DNA from: Zychaea mexicana
Lineage: Eukaryota; Mucoromycota; Mucoromycetes; Mucorales; Lichtheimiaceae
DNA length: 64,000 nucleotides
NCBI RefSeq assembly: GCF_025766255.1
Contig: NW_026516787.1
Span: 1-64,000 of the forward strand
Direction of reading: 5' to 3'
Both the position numbers and the translations under genes were made by a program. Positions 22,302-31,993 of this stretch are shown in pieces. Each line of letters starts with the position of its first letter. Positions within the stretch are counted from its first letter, which is position 1. The notes under the pieces are model-generated. The model ran no database searches. It had not been told where the DNA came from and saw nothing but the letters and a program-made list of their open reading frames with translations.

Positions 22302-23112
22302 CTATCGACGACCTGCGTTCGTCATGAGACTGAAGTCAACTTTTTAATCTTCGACAAATGATGGAATAGGATTGCTTTGGAAACGTATACTACTCTTCTG
22401 TATTGGAACGCTTTTTTTTACGTCATGATTCATTCTATGCCAAAAGAGCAAGATGTTTGTCTGCAATCATAAAAGAGCTGCAAAAGGCAAAAGAGGAGAT
22501 TTTACAGCGAGGATTGCACTCAAACATTCGTCTATTTTATGTATAAAGATCGAGCCCTTAACCCTTACAAAATACCAAAGATACTGGAGTTTCTCAGTTC
22601 TTCGATAAGCGTTTTCCATCGTTTGACTTACATGTCTATCCGCATACGACGATGACGACGACGAAGAGAGTGCTGCTCACGCAACGAGCACTTTAAACGT
22701 GGCGACGACCAGATTCACTCATGAACGACATTGATTTCCATGGATATTAGTAGTAGGTGCAATACCGAAGTATGCCACAAAATATCACTATCTTGCAGAT
22801 TGATACAGATATTGGTAATTTGAAATCCTATAATACATAGCTACCAGTTTCGTTATTCAAAATTCATTATTGATTAAGCGTATTCTTAAAGAATCAAGGA
22901 AAGTAGTGCTGACTGGAACACTTTACGTATGTCTCAGCAATTATTACGCATCTCCGCAAAATTCAACCGCGCCAAAGTGCGTGTATGTGTGCGTGAGCGA
23001 GTTTGCGTGTGTGGGGCAGTGCCGGTTTCTTTTTTCCACTCTTTTCTTCTCCCTCTTCCTCTTTGTCACAAAGAATACATAAATAACTTATATAAAACAA
23101 GAAGAAGAAACC

Positions 23113-25470
23113 ATGGGGAAATCTGTCAGTGTGAGAGTTCGACCATCCAATGGTAAACTCTTTGACGTTACGCTTGATCCCGAATCGACTACCATTCGTC
23201 AACTCAAAGAGTTGATCGGCGACAAGATGGATGGTGCTGATCCCGCCGAACTGAAACTTGTCCACTCGGGACGGATACTGAGTGATGACCACCTTTGTCA
23301 TGAGTACAGTAAGCATTTAAAGAGAATGACTGTAAGGTCGACCGAGGGCTTTGTAAATTGTTAACTGATTGGCTGCAAAACATCCCCTTTTAGATATCGA
23401 CTTTGGTCATACTATTCATGTGGTTCGACCCCATTCCAAGAAATCGCCCAGTGCACAAGCTTCGAACACATCGTCCTCAACTGCGTCGACCACAGCCACA
23501 GTGACAACAGAAACTCCTGAAACGACGACAACAACACCACCTTCAGCCGTTAATACTACTACCTCTACTACTCCTGCTGATACTACACCTTCAGCAACAA
23601 CAGCAAATGACTCGAATATGACACGGTTTCCCGGTTTGGGCGGATTAGGACAGCAGGATCCAATGGATATGTTTGGGGGCGGCAATAATATGCGAGCACC
23701 CATGATGGAACCCGAGACCATACGACGATTAATGGACTCGCCCATGATGCAAAACTTGCTGAGCAACACTGGTAAAGCGAGAGAAAGAAAATCAAAAGAT
23801 GTGGAAAAAGGGGGTGGGATTAGAAAGGAGAGAGTATGTGTGTTTTTGTGTCTATGGTCTTAGTACTTCTTCTTTTTCCTTATCAGTCTTTCATTGTTCT
23901 AACGTTTGGAAATTATTCACTGAATAGATATGGTACGATCGATCATTATGAGCAATCCTCAAATGAGAACATTAGTGGAGCAAAACCCGGAGATTGGCCA
24001 TGTTATCAACGATCCTGCGTTCCTGCGACAGTCAATAGAAATGATGAGGTTGGATGAGAAAACAAGATTGCCACTTTGATTAACTGTTAAGATGAAACGA
24101 ACGCCGTGTTAAGTTCTCTCTTCTTTTGTATCAGAAATCCGGAAATGATGCGACAAATGCAACGAAGCAACGATCGCGCACTATCCAACATTGAGGTAAA
24201 GTAGGGATAATCTTTTTTTTTTTCATTTGAGGAAAATAGAATAGAGAGGAAGGTGGGGTTATGAAAATTAGTCTGATCAAATAGCGAACGACGGCAAATT
24301 GTAGGCTCTTCCTGGAGGCTTCAATCATCTGCGACGAATGTACAACGCCTTCCAAGACCCTTTAGAATCTGCTGCCAGACCAGATGACCGCTCCACCGAT
24401 GAAGCCAATGCTCGACTTGCACGAGAACTGAATGTCACTAGCATTCCAGGTAGATAGCCTAGAGCAAAAGATAACTTATCGTTGTGCTTGACCGTTAGTG
24501 TAAGGATATTCAATGTGTATACTAATATTACAACGTACCATTAGAAAATCAATTGAATACTCAGGCATTGCCGAACCCTTGGGCATCTCGCTCCCAACAA
24601 TCAAACTCGCAGTCTTCTCCTGCTGCTGGTGCATTTGATCCATCGGGATTGGGCGCTTTGGGCGGAATGGGTGGACTGGGCGGTATGGGAGGCGGAGGAA
24701 ACTCGGGCAATCCGTTTGCTGGTATGTACCTTTAAGTCAAAGGATGTGTTATTTTTTCTATATATCACACACCTAGTCTAATACGACTTAATGATTATGA
24801 TGAAATAGGTCTCTCCATGTTTCCCTCATTTTTGAACCCACAGCAACAGCAGCAATCAGTAAGTGAAGGCGTTCTCCAGACACATTTGTGATTCCTTTAA
24901 CAGGGTTTACTGATGTAAAAATCGACTACATAGAACTCGGAAACATCCTCTACTCCTCCAACGACTACTGATAACAGCAACAACAATTCACAGCAACAGC
25001 AACAGCTGCCGTTCTGGGCTGATCCCAGCTTCATTCAAGCTAGTATGCGCTTACAACAAGCAATGATGGAAAGTCAGAGGCAAAATCAACCGGATGGCAA
25101 TCAGCAGCAACAACAACAACAGCAGCAACAGATGCCAATGTTCCCTTTTTCACAAGGCCCGTGGAACTTTGGGTAAGTATCATCACACGGCACATGCTTA
25201 TTTTCTCGATGAAAAGTCAAATACTTAATTCGTGATTTTCCTTCTTTACTTTAATTTAGTAATTTAGGCAGCAATGCAGCAACGTCTGGATCCACAGCGG
25301 CCTCTACCACATTATCTACTACACCCACTGAACCACCAGAGACCCGATTCCGATCACAGCTCGAGCAGTTGGAAGAAATGGGATTCTCGGAGCGGCAAGC
25401 TAATGTCCGTGCCTTGTTGGCTACGGGTGGCGATGTGCAGGCAGCTATCGAATACCTACTACATAACTAA
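23113..25470 (+). CDS. DSK2: ubiquitin shuttle Dsk2 / ubiquilin
   Basis: UBL-UBA shuttle protein that carries ubiquitylated clients to the proteasome and takes part in ERAD. Nine exons: 23113-23308, 23394-23771, 23928-24048, 24135-24195, 24305-24449, 24545-24721, 24809-24858, 24934-25172 and 25260-25470; 525 residues. The N-terminal ubiquitin-like domain (1-75) starts [19 protein letters not shown] and ends [12 protein letters not shown] Ser/Thr-rich linker follows. A STI1-type region contains [21 protein letters not shown] and [20 protein letters not shown]. Then come Gly/Met-rich and polyQ low-complexity segments (exons 6 and 8). The C-terminal UBA is [20 protein letters not shown]...[13 protein letters not shown], with the MGF loop intact. 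All phases agree. The donor of intron 3 (GTTGGA) is weak but is required by frame and conservation. Confidence 0.96.
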
Positions 25471-26546
25471 GGAAAAGAAAACCATCATGACCTCTCCCTT
25501 TTTTTCGTCCTTTCTCTTCGCTTCCACCTTCTTTTCACTACCTTTTTTTTTCTTAAGCAAGAGCAAAAAAAAAGAGGAAGATGAAGAAAAACATTTAAAG
25601 TCAAAGACGCTTAATATCTCCCCTATCTACTATCCATCTGTTTTCTGTCTCCATCTTTAAACGAACGGCCCTGTGTACTTTTTTTCTTTTCATCTCGTCT
25701 TCTTCCCTCTCTTAACCTTCTTCTACTGAAGGCTTACTTGTCTACATTTATTTTGCGACATTTCTCTTTTCTATCTATACTTGAATAATCGAGCTTAATA
25801 CGAAAGATGATAACATATTGATGTAATAAGCATGCCACATATATTCCCTGACCCCTTTACTCATGCAACAAGTGCAATGACTTGGTGCACATCAGTGCGT
25901 AGCGCTACCTACATAAGTTGGCATGGCCGCACTGTATATTCTGTTGCCTAGTAAACCTCCAAAACTTCTCGGTGTCACTTAAGCAGCTACCAGAAAAACC
26001 CAGGATCAAACAACACTGCAAAACTCTGGGCAATACCACCTGAAAGCACGCCTTTCAAGCTTTTCTTGCCCTGAACTTCTCCCAGCTTTTCTAGTGTGGA
26101 ATCGTAACACTAACAGGGTATATGCATATGTATTACTTATTGTAAGCTTTACTTTTGGTTACGGACTTATATGAGGAGCTTTGTCGCAGTAGTTCAAATG
26201 TAGAATTTTTGATTTTTTATGGGTGACTTAGTGACCTTATGTAATTGGTCGCTTCCTTGCGATACAATCAGGAGGAGAATATTTACAAATGAGGGATACC
26301 ACAACTGAAAAATCCCGTATTATGGGGAAAATGTTAGGGTAGAGGAGAGACTGCGGAAGGTTGAAATCGATGTTGAAAGTGATAAGAGACTGGGTAAGAG
26401 AATAAAAGAAATTACAGAAGAAAGAGGGGACAAATAATGAAAACGATAAGATAGACAATCTGAACTATGCTGTAAGGATTAAGGTACGTGTGTGTGTGTG
26501 TGTCTAGGAGGAGGGCATCCTCTGGAGCAGGTTTGAATATGATGCA

Positions 26547-26825
26547 TCATAGACAACACCTGGATGGCTGAGGCGGTCTATTGCGTGCAGGACACGGAGC
26601 AGAGTTGGCCAGACTTTCTTCCAAGAGTTTGGCATCAGAGCGAAGCAGATGGTTCAGAATGTAATCCAGTGGTTGTACATCGTCGGGTAGCAAGTCTGGG
26701 AGTGGTCTGAAAGCATCAAAGAGCTCCTGAAGAAGGGGGTGGAGGTGCTCACATTCAACATAGTGTTTTTGATTAGCGAATGGTAAGTCACAAAGACATC
26801 TTTGGAGCGGGTACGTATGTAGCAA
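26547..26825 (-). CDS. possible C-terminal exon of an uncharacterised gene
   Basis: Open frame of up to 92 codons that lacks an ATG. It reads HYVECEHLHPLLQELFDAF, then PDLLPDDVQPLDYILNHLLR, and ends in a Pro/Cys-rich tail (QPSRCCL). The amphipathic Leu-rich middle looks like real helical protein, and a possible upstream exon ends FYYDRYE at about 26833 before a GTATTT donor. I do not recognise a family. It could be a fragment of a degraded gene. Confidence 0.3.
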   Translation of the reverse strand: MLHTYPLQRCLCDLPFANQKHYVECEHLHPLLQELFDAFRPLPDLLPDDVQPLDYILNHLLRSDAKLLEESLANSAPCPARNRPPQPSRCCL

Positions 26826-27145
26826 AATACCTCATAGCGATCGTAATAGAACTAGCAAAAATGGGAAATACAATAAAAATGCACTCTCTGTCTTCAATAG
26901 TCTTATACCGGTAGTTTAAATCTGGCACTCAGTTCATTTACTTAAATGTATTGACACTCTCGATAATACAAGTCAGTTTGGTTTGGTCCTCCTTATCTTT
27001 TTACACACCAACTCTTAATCTTTTGTACACTCCTAATGGAGACATAGGGTGTATAATGCGCTAAAGATGCGAAGGAGATATAATTGAAGTAGATGAAGGG
27101 AAAAAGAAAGGAGGTAGTTTCCTGCGAGTCATACAAAGCCAGCAG

Positions 27146-27153
27146 TATAAATA
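27146..27153 (+). promoter_or_regulatory. TATA box of the secreted-protein gene
   Basis: TATAAATA, 98 bp before the ATG at 27251. It is a clean TATA element in a suitable position for a strongly regulated gene. Confidence 0.6.
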
Positions 27154-27250
27154 CCCGTGGAGGAGATCAGCCGTCGAGTACCTTCCTACCCTCATCACTG
27201 CATCGTTGCTTAAACACTATATTCTATACCAAAGCAAACGATCTGTTAAG

Positions 27251-27607
27251 ATGCGCTTTTCTGTCATCTCCGTTGCTGCTGCTATCTGCCTCATTGCTGG
27301 TATTCAAGCTGCTCCTGCTCCTCCCAACAATGCCGGTGCTGCTGCTTCCCCAGCCAGTCCGGTCAATGCTGTAGCCAGTGGTAACCTCAGTGGTGTTACT
27401 ACTGGACTTACTAGTGGCCCTGGTGGTCCTGTTGCCGGTGCAAGTAAACTCGCCGGTGGTGCTGGTCTTCCCGCTGGTATTACTAAGCGTACTGCTGCCG
27501 AAGGCGCCAAAAATGATGCTAGTACTCGCAAGGATGAATCCTCCAAGCCGGAAACCGCTGGTACGGTCAACAAGGCTGTTCAAGGAACCGAGGGAATCAC
27601 ACAATAG
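27251..27607 (+). CDS. small secreted Ala/Gly-rich protein
   Basis: Single frame of 118 residues. Residues 1-20 are a signal peptide (MRFSVISVAAAICLIAGIQA, with cleavage expected after the Ala). The mature part is low complexity: Ala, Gly, Pro, Ser and Thr, with AGAAASPASPV and GPGGPVAGASKLAGGAG. A KR pair at about residue 77 could be a Kex2-type processing site. The C-terminal 40 residues are Lys/Thr/Glu-rich. It has no cysteines, so it is not a cysteine-rich effector or hydrophobin. Small secreted Gly/Ala proteins of unknown role are common in Mucorales. The frame continues for 16 codons of similar composition after the TAG before a second stop. Confidence 0.7.
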   Translation: MRFSVISVAAAICLIAGIQAAPAPPNNAGAAASPASPVNAVASGNLSGVTTGLTSGPGGPVAGASKLAGGAGLPAGITKRTAAEGAKNDASTRKDESSKPETAGTVNKAVQGTEGITQ

Positions 27608-28149
27608 GTCGACAATATTGCTGGTATGGGTGGACCTGCTAGTAGCCTTAGGATCTAAACGTCCTTTAGTCTTGTCAGTCATATACACCGCCAATAAAAC
27701 CGTTAGTCAAGGCTTCCGTGTTATCATAGCCAAAGAACTTGTCTTGCCAATCTTGCTGGGCCAAGTTGCTTTTGCCCAGTATAAAAATGGTCATTATCTT
27801 CTCTAACCACTTCTTTCTAAAACAAACTTCACAACAAGCAAAAGAAAATGTCAAAGATCCTACCTTACGTTGTCTCGTATCGACACTAATAGTTGGCATT
27901 CTTTTTCCTGGAAGATAGATTGTAATGTATACCATTTTTACATCACATATGATACTTCTACTGTACTTCTACTTTCGTCCTGTAAGGTCGAAAAATAACA
28001 TTTGGACAATAGTTGTTCCTGCCTCTTCTTTTATTCCTGATTTGCTGCGACTTCCTCCACATATGTCTCTCTTGAATTTCGACCTTTTTTGCAAGCGCGT
28101 CAGTAATTGTCTGTTCATGAAAAGATGGTGCAGCAAATTACAAATGGAT
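27608..28149. other. convergent intergenic region
   Basis: Between the secreted-protein stop and the METTL23-like stop. No gene seen. An AT-rich 3' UTR-like sequence runs through it. Confidence 0.4.
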
Positions 28150-29310
28150 TTATTTTGATGAGATAACGAGGACAAACACGCTTGATAATGAACCCGCATT
28201 CATTCTGACTGACGGGATGCTATCGCTATCTTCATCACCATCACCGTCTTCTTTATCACTGGTATCATCCCTATGAGTAAAACGGAATTCGTCAAACTCA
28301 AAAGATTCACGGGATATTGAGGAGCATTGCAGACCCCATTTGTCCAATAAGTACTGGATGCTACGCTTGGCGCTATGTATAAGAAGTTATTAAGTTCCTC
28401 CTTCTATCAGACCCTCTCAAAATATACACCTTAAAGATATCTCGTCTTACCTTCGTTCTTGATAAGCTGTAATGAATTTACATTTTGGATTATGACGATG
28501 GATAATAAAAGATACTGTTACCAAAAGATTTTCAAAATCTATATAATAATGATAAAGCGGTCGTCACATGAATACTGCGCGCATAAAAGAAGGTTTTGCT
28601 CAACACCTACCTGCAGGATCATAGAAAGTATCACTGCCCAAAATGTAGTCAATGGATGTATTCCAATTGTGTTCGATATCTTTGACAAGTTGATCCACAC
28701 TGTTGGTACACCCCAGTTGGCCCCACAGTAGCTCACGGACCCAGAGCGCTTCAGCAGATTCATGCAGACCATTCAGTGGTAGGCATCCGCGAACAACAGG
28801 TAATATACTCGGAATATCTGAAAGTACGAGACGCACTGACTGACTTGCTTTGGCAAGCACCAGCGATGGCAACGATGTCCCTATGAAAATTTTTTCCCAT
28901 TGTTATTTGCGTTGCATGGTTGTTGGCAGTGTGTTTTCAACTAATTCGTGTACATGCGCGCTCCTATGCTGTGTGTTACCTGCACCAATCTAAGTAACGT
29001 GTATATTAGCAAATAAGTGGACGGGAAGAAAAAACTGTATTTTCCATACCTCTAAAATCGTACTATAGGCGAATGCGTCACGGTGGTACCATACATAATC
29101 ACTCAGTACCAATGCTGATGGCCAAATGTAACAACCATATGCAGCATCGAGTACCTAATATTATTTTATAAGTGTAACGAAAACACGGAACGAACACGAC
29201 GAGAAAGCCGGTCAAAGTAGATCTTACTTCTTCAACGTAAATGGTGCAATGATTATTATTGTCGTAATCGTTAAATGCAACGCGTTTGACACTAATGTAA
29301 AGCGTCAAAT
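28150..29310 (-). CDS. METTL23-like class I methyltransferase (5' end unresolved)
   Basis: S-adenosylmethionine-dependent methyltransferase of the Methyltransf_16 group, most like METTL23, an arginine methyltransferase in animals. Exons seen: up to 29228, 29154-29050, a 10-nt exon 28989-28980, 28880-28611, 28538-28451 and 28372-28150. Order: a strand FNDYDNNNHCTIYVEEV,  then AAYGCYIWPSALVLSDYVW, SAM motif I ILEIGAGTSLPSL (built from three exons), motif II LVLSDIP, IDYILGSDTFYDP, then VSFIIHRHNPKCKFITAYQERS and DKWGLQC...ESFEFDEF. An acidic insertion (DKEDGDGDEDSDS) precedes the C-terminal strand SSVFVLVIS. No ATG lies in frame in the first visible exon (it begins about 29310, after an in-frame TAA further upstream), so a first exon is missing from my model or the gene is broken at its 5' end. 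Confidence 0.85.
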
Positions 29311-30693
29311 AAGCTTTTGGTGATGTAGCATATGGTATGATTTATAGAGGTGCTAACAGTACGTGGCTCACCTCCTTTTTGCCGTGCCCAAACTAGGCAC
29401 TGGAGTTGACGTTTGATTCAAGGAAGTCAGAGTTGCAAACAAAACGAGTAGTGCGACGCGGGAGGATGATCAGAACAAAAAATGCGAAATCATGCCTCAC
29501 GCGCTAATAATGGGTTTTGTATGAATTCATTCGTTTATAAGGCGTCTTCTTCACGTATCATGGTACCTACGCACCCTATCTTTCTATGGAATACAATTTT
29601 GCTATACTGTACCTTTTACCCGCTCATAGTTGTCATGTTTGGGAAAGCACGCTCGTGGGACACTATGATTCTATTTCTGGATCCAGGCAGCATGTAAATT
29701 GAGGATTATATGAACAGTCGAAACATAGGGAGGTTTTCGGAAAGGAACCCAAGGTTCAGACACCACACACGGACTTGCAAAGTAAACATCAGGGGAACGA
29801 CCATTATTACCCATAATTTTATTACTTGAAGGCAAACCATCATTAGATTAGCTTTACCGTTCATGCAAGGGAGGAATGAATTTAACGTGTATTGAATATC
29901 TTCAAGTAGAGAATATCGAAGCTGCCCTAAACGAAAAAGCATTCGCACATTCATTAGCTGTTGTTTTGTTGAGTCCGTTCGTTTCAATAAATTTGTTTCG
30001 AATCATTTACTGGTAACACACATTTGCTTTATTGTCGCCAGCAAAACTGCAACAACAACACGAAAATGAACAGCAATAAGCTAAAACAGGTTAAATACTT
30101 TAGATTAGTATCATACAGCTAACCCAATCGCTAATTAATACACTATTCTATCTAAATAAAACAGCTACACACTAAACAGCTTTATCATCATGGTAGGACT
30201 TGAACGCTCTACTTCTTGCCCCCTAAAAATTTCCCTATGCCAGTAGATTTCTCTCTGATCACACCTACGGCACCAGCGTTTTAGAGTCAAAGCTAATTCA
30301 GCCCCATCCAAACTAAATATTGGTGCACTCGTAAAAAGAAGCGTCAAGAAGGTGATTTTAATAAGTAGATGGATTTGTTCATGGTGATCGAATACTGCTG
30401 TCTTCACTCGCCATATGACCAATGAAGCCAAGGACAATTGGTTGAACGCCCGATTGGTTTGTGTCGTCACAGTGCCTCAGTTTTAGTTTTTCTTGTCAAA
30501 CAAATCCATTTATCGTCAGTGCCACCGCGAGTGGGCTGCATTGACGTAACCCTTGCCTAATACCTTTCTAGTATAGAAACGTATATGGCTTGAACACTTT
30601 TCCTCTCTTAACCTTTGATTACAACATACATCCAGAACAAACTTTGCAACCCATTCTTTCATCACTATCCAACCACAGTAAACATTATAAGAG
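29311..30693. other. gene-poor intergenic stretch
   Basis: No supported gene. Minus-strand frames at 29987-29706 and 30470-30165 have protein-like composition but no domain or splice context. A candidate donor (GTGAGC) on the minus strand at about 29371 could belong to the missing first exon of the methyltransferase, but no ATG is in suitable frame in front of it. Confidence 0.35.
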
Positions 30694-31100
30694 ATGCCTA
30701 TCGCTACAGGAACCTTAATTGCACTCGGAGCAGCAGGTGCTGCCGGTGCTGCTGCATACCGAAACAGTAAGAACAAGCGTTCGTCATCCATGGATCAAGG
30801 CATCAATGATATGACACCCCTTGCAATGGGTCGTCGGAAATCAGGTGGTATCCAAAATGATGGCTATGAGCCAAGAGGACAGGTGAGCTTGCTGCTTGTA
30901 CTTTTTGTCTGCTGTATCACATTGATCGCTCCTAGTCTTTGCTCTCCAAAGAAGTGTTTTTCGCAGCTAGTTTACTAAAACACATGGGTTGTGTATGCTA
31001 CTAGGCTGAACTGTTTTGGCGCCGAAATAACGGAATCAATTTGAGCCACAATGCCGACAAGAAATTCCCTGCCGACGTACGCCAAAGCTCCTTGAAATAG
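30694..31100 (+). CDS. small uncharacterised protein with hydrophobic N-terminus
   Basis: Two exons, 30694-30882 and 31005-31100, encode 94 residues. The intron is GTGAGC to CTACTAG, phase 0. The N-terminal MPIATGTLIALGAAGAAGAAAY is a short Ala/Gly-rich hydrophobic helix, followed by a basic, Ser-rich stretch and the C-terminal segment AELFWRRNNGINLSHNADKK. It resembles small single-span membrane or signal-anchored fungal proteins. I recognise no family. The clean phase-0 splice joining two charged, protein-like segments is the main reason to call it a gene. Confidence 0.55.
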
Positions 31101-31993
31101 TTTAGTGAATGCCGCAATAAAATAAACCATTTATGTGACTCGTTTAGCAGTGGCACTCTGTCTTGTTTTGCTGCAGCGAAGCACATCCACAGAGAATCAG
31201 ATACGCACATGTAGCGCACGCACCCACGGCATCTGTTGATATTTGTTGTTGTTGTTGCTGTTGATATTGTTATTGTTGACATGCAATCGCCGTAACACTT
31301 TTTCTCCCGATAAGGAAATGCAGATTCGCTGGGCGTACAACGGTGTACCCTGTCCACACACAATACATACTAACCATGGTAACAAAGAGCAGATAATGGC
31401 TCACAAAATGTTGTGATCAACCAATGATGCTCTTGGGAAAAAGACGGTTGTCATACCCTCCTGGTCCGTGAGTTCGGGAAACCCAGCCGAGACCACTAGC
31501 CTGGATGCTCTCTTGTTCTGATAGTAGTCCTGCTCTGATACTAGAGCCAAGCGTACAGTGTATGTCAAGAGCATACGCACTGCTGTATTATGCTGCAAGG
31601 AAAATGTTTCACTGTATGCACGTCCTTGTTCGGCGCCTAAAAAACCAACAGGTTTTTCTTGGGAATTGTTTTTTACCTTACATACAATAAAGAGAATAGG
31701 GCGAGACTAGAGGACCTCGCTGAAGTGAGTAATACAAGTATTTAAGAGCGGGAGGGGCACGGATTTAAGGTTCTCTGTTGTGCTACCCATTGGAAGGGTG
31801 TAAGAGAAAGAGAGAGCCGATGACGGCGATGGGCAACGTATAAAGTAAGGTACCATACATCCAGCGGGTCGTGTCAAAAAAAAAAAAGAAATTCTACCTG
31901 CACTCACCTCCTTCTCTTTCCCTTTCTTCTCTTTCTTTTTTTATTCATCTTTCTCTTTTCCTCCTCCTCCTCCTCCTCTTTTTCTTATTCTCC
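31101..31993. other. tricalbin upstream region
   Basis: No gene supported. The last 100 bp are a long C/T-rich leader with a CTC/CCT run (about 31963-31978) just before the ATG of the tricalbin gene, as often seen at fungal transcription starts. Confidence 0.4.

Larger units (their letters stand above)
25471..27250. other. intergenic, with a weak minus-strand ORF and a GT tract
   Basis: Mostly without support for genes. The start is pyrimidine-rich (Dsk2 3' UTR). A (GT)n tract lies at about 26487-26503. A minus-strand frame at 26825-26547 is listed separately. The last 110 bp hold the TATA box of the secreted-protein gene. Confidence 0.4.

Noticed and set aside
30181..30260. Minus-strand sequence resembling a tRNA T-loop and 3' end (GTTCAAGTCCTACCA)
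   Set aside because: The bases flanking the loop do not form a T stem (GAGCG against CCTAC), and no matching acceptor 5' strand or A box was found, so it is not a tRNA gene.
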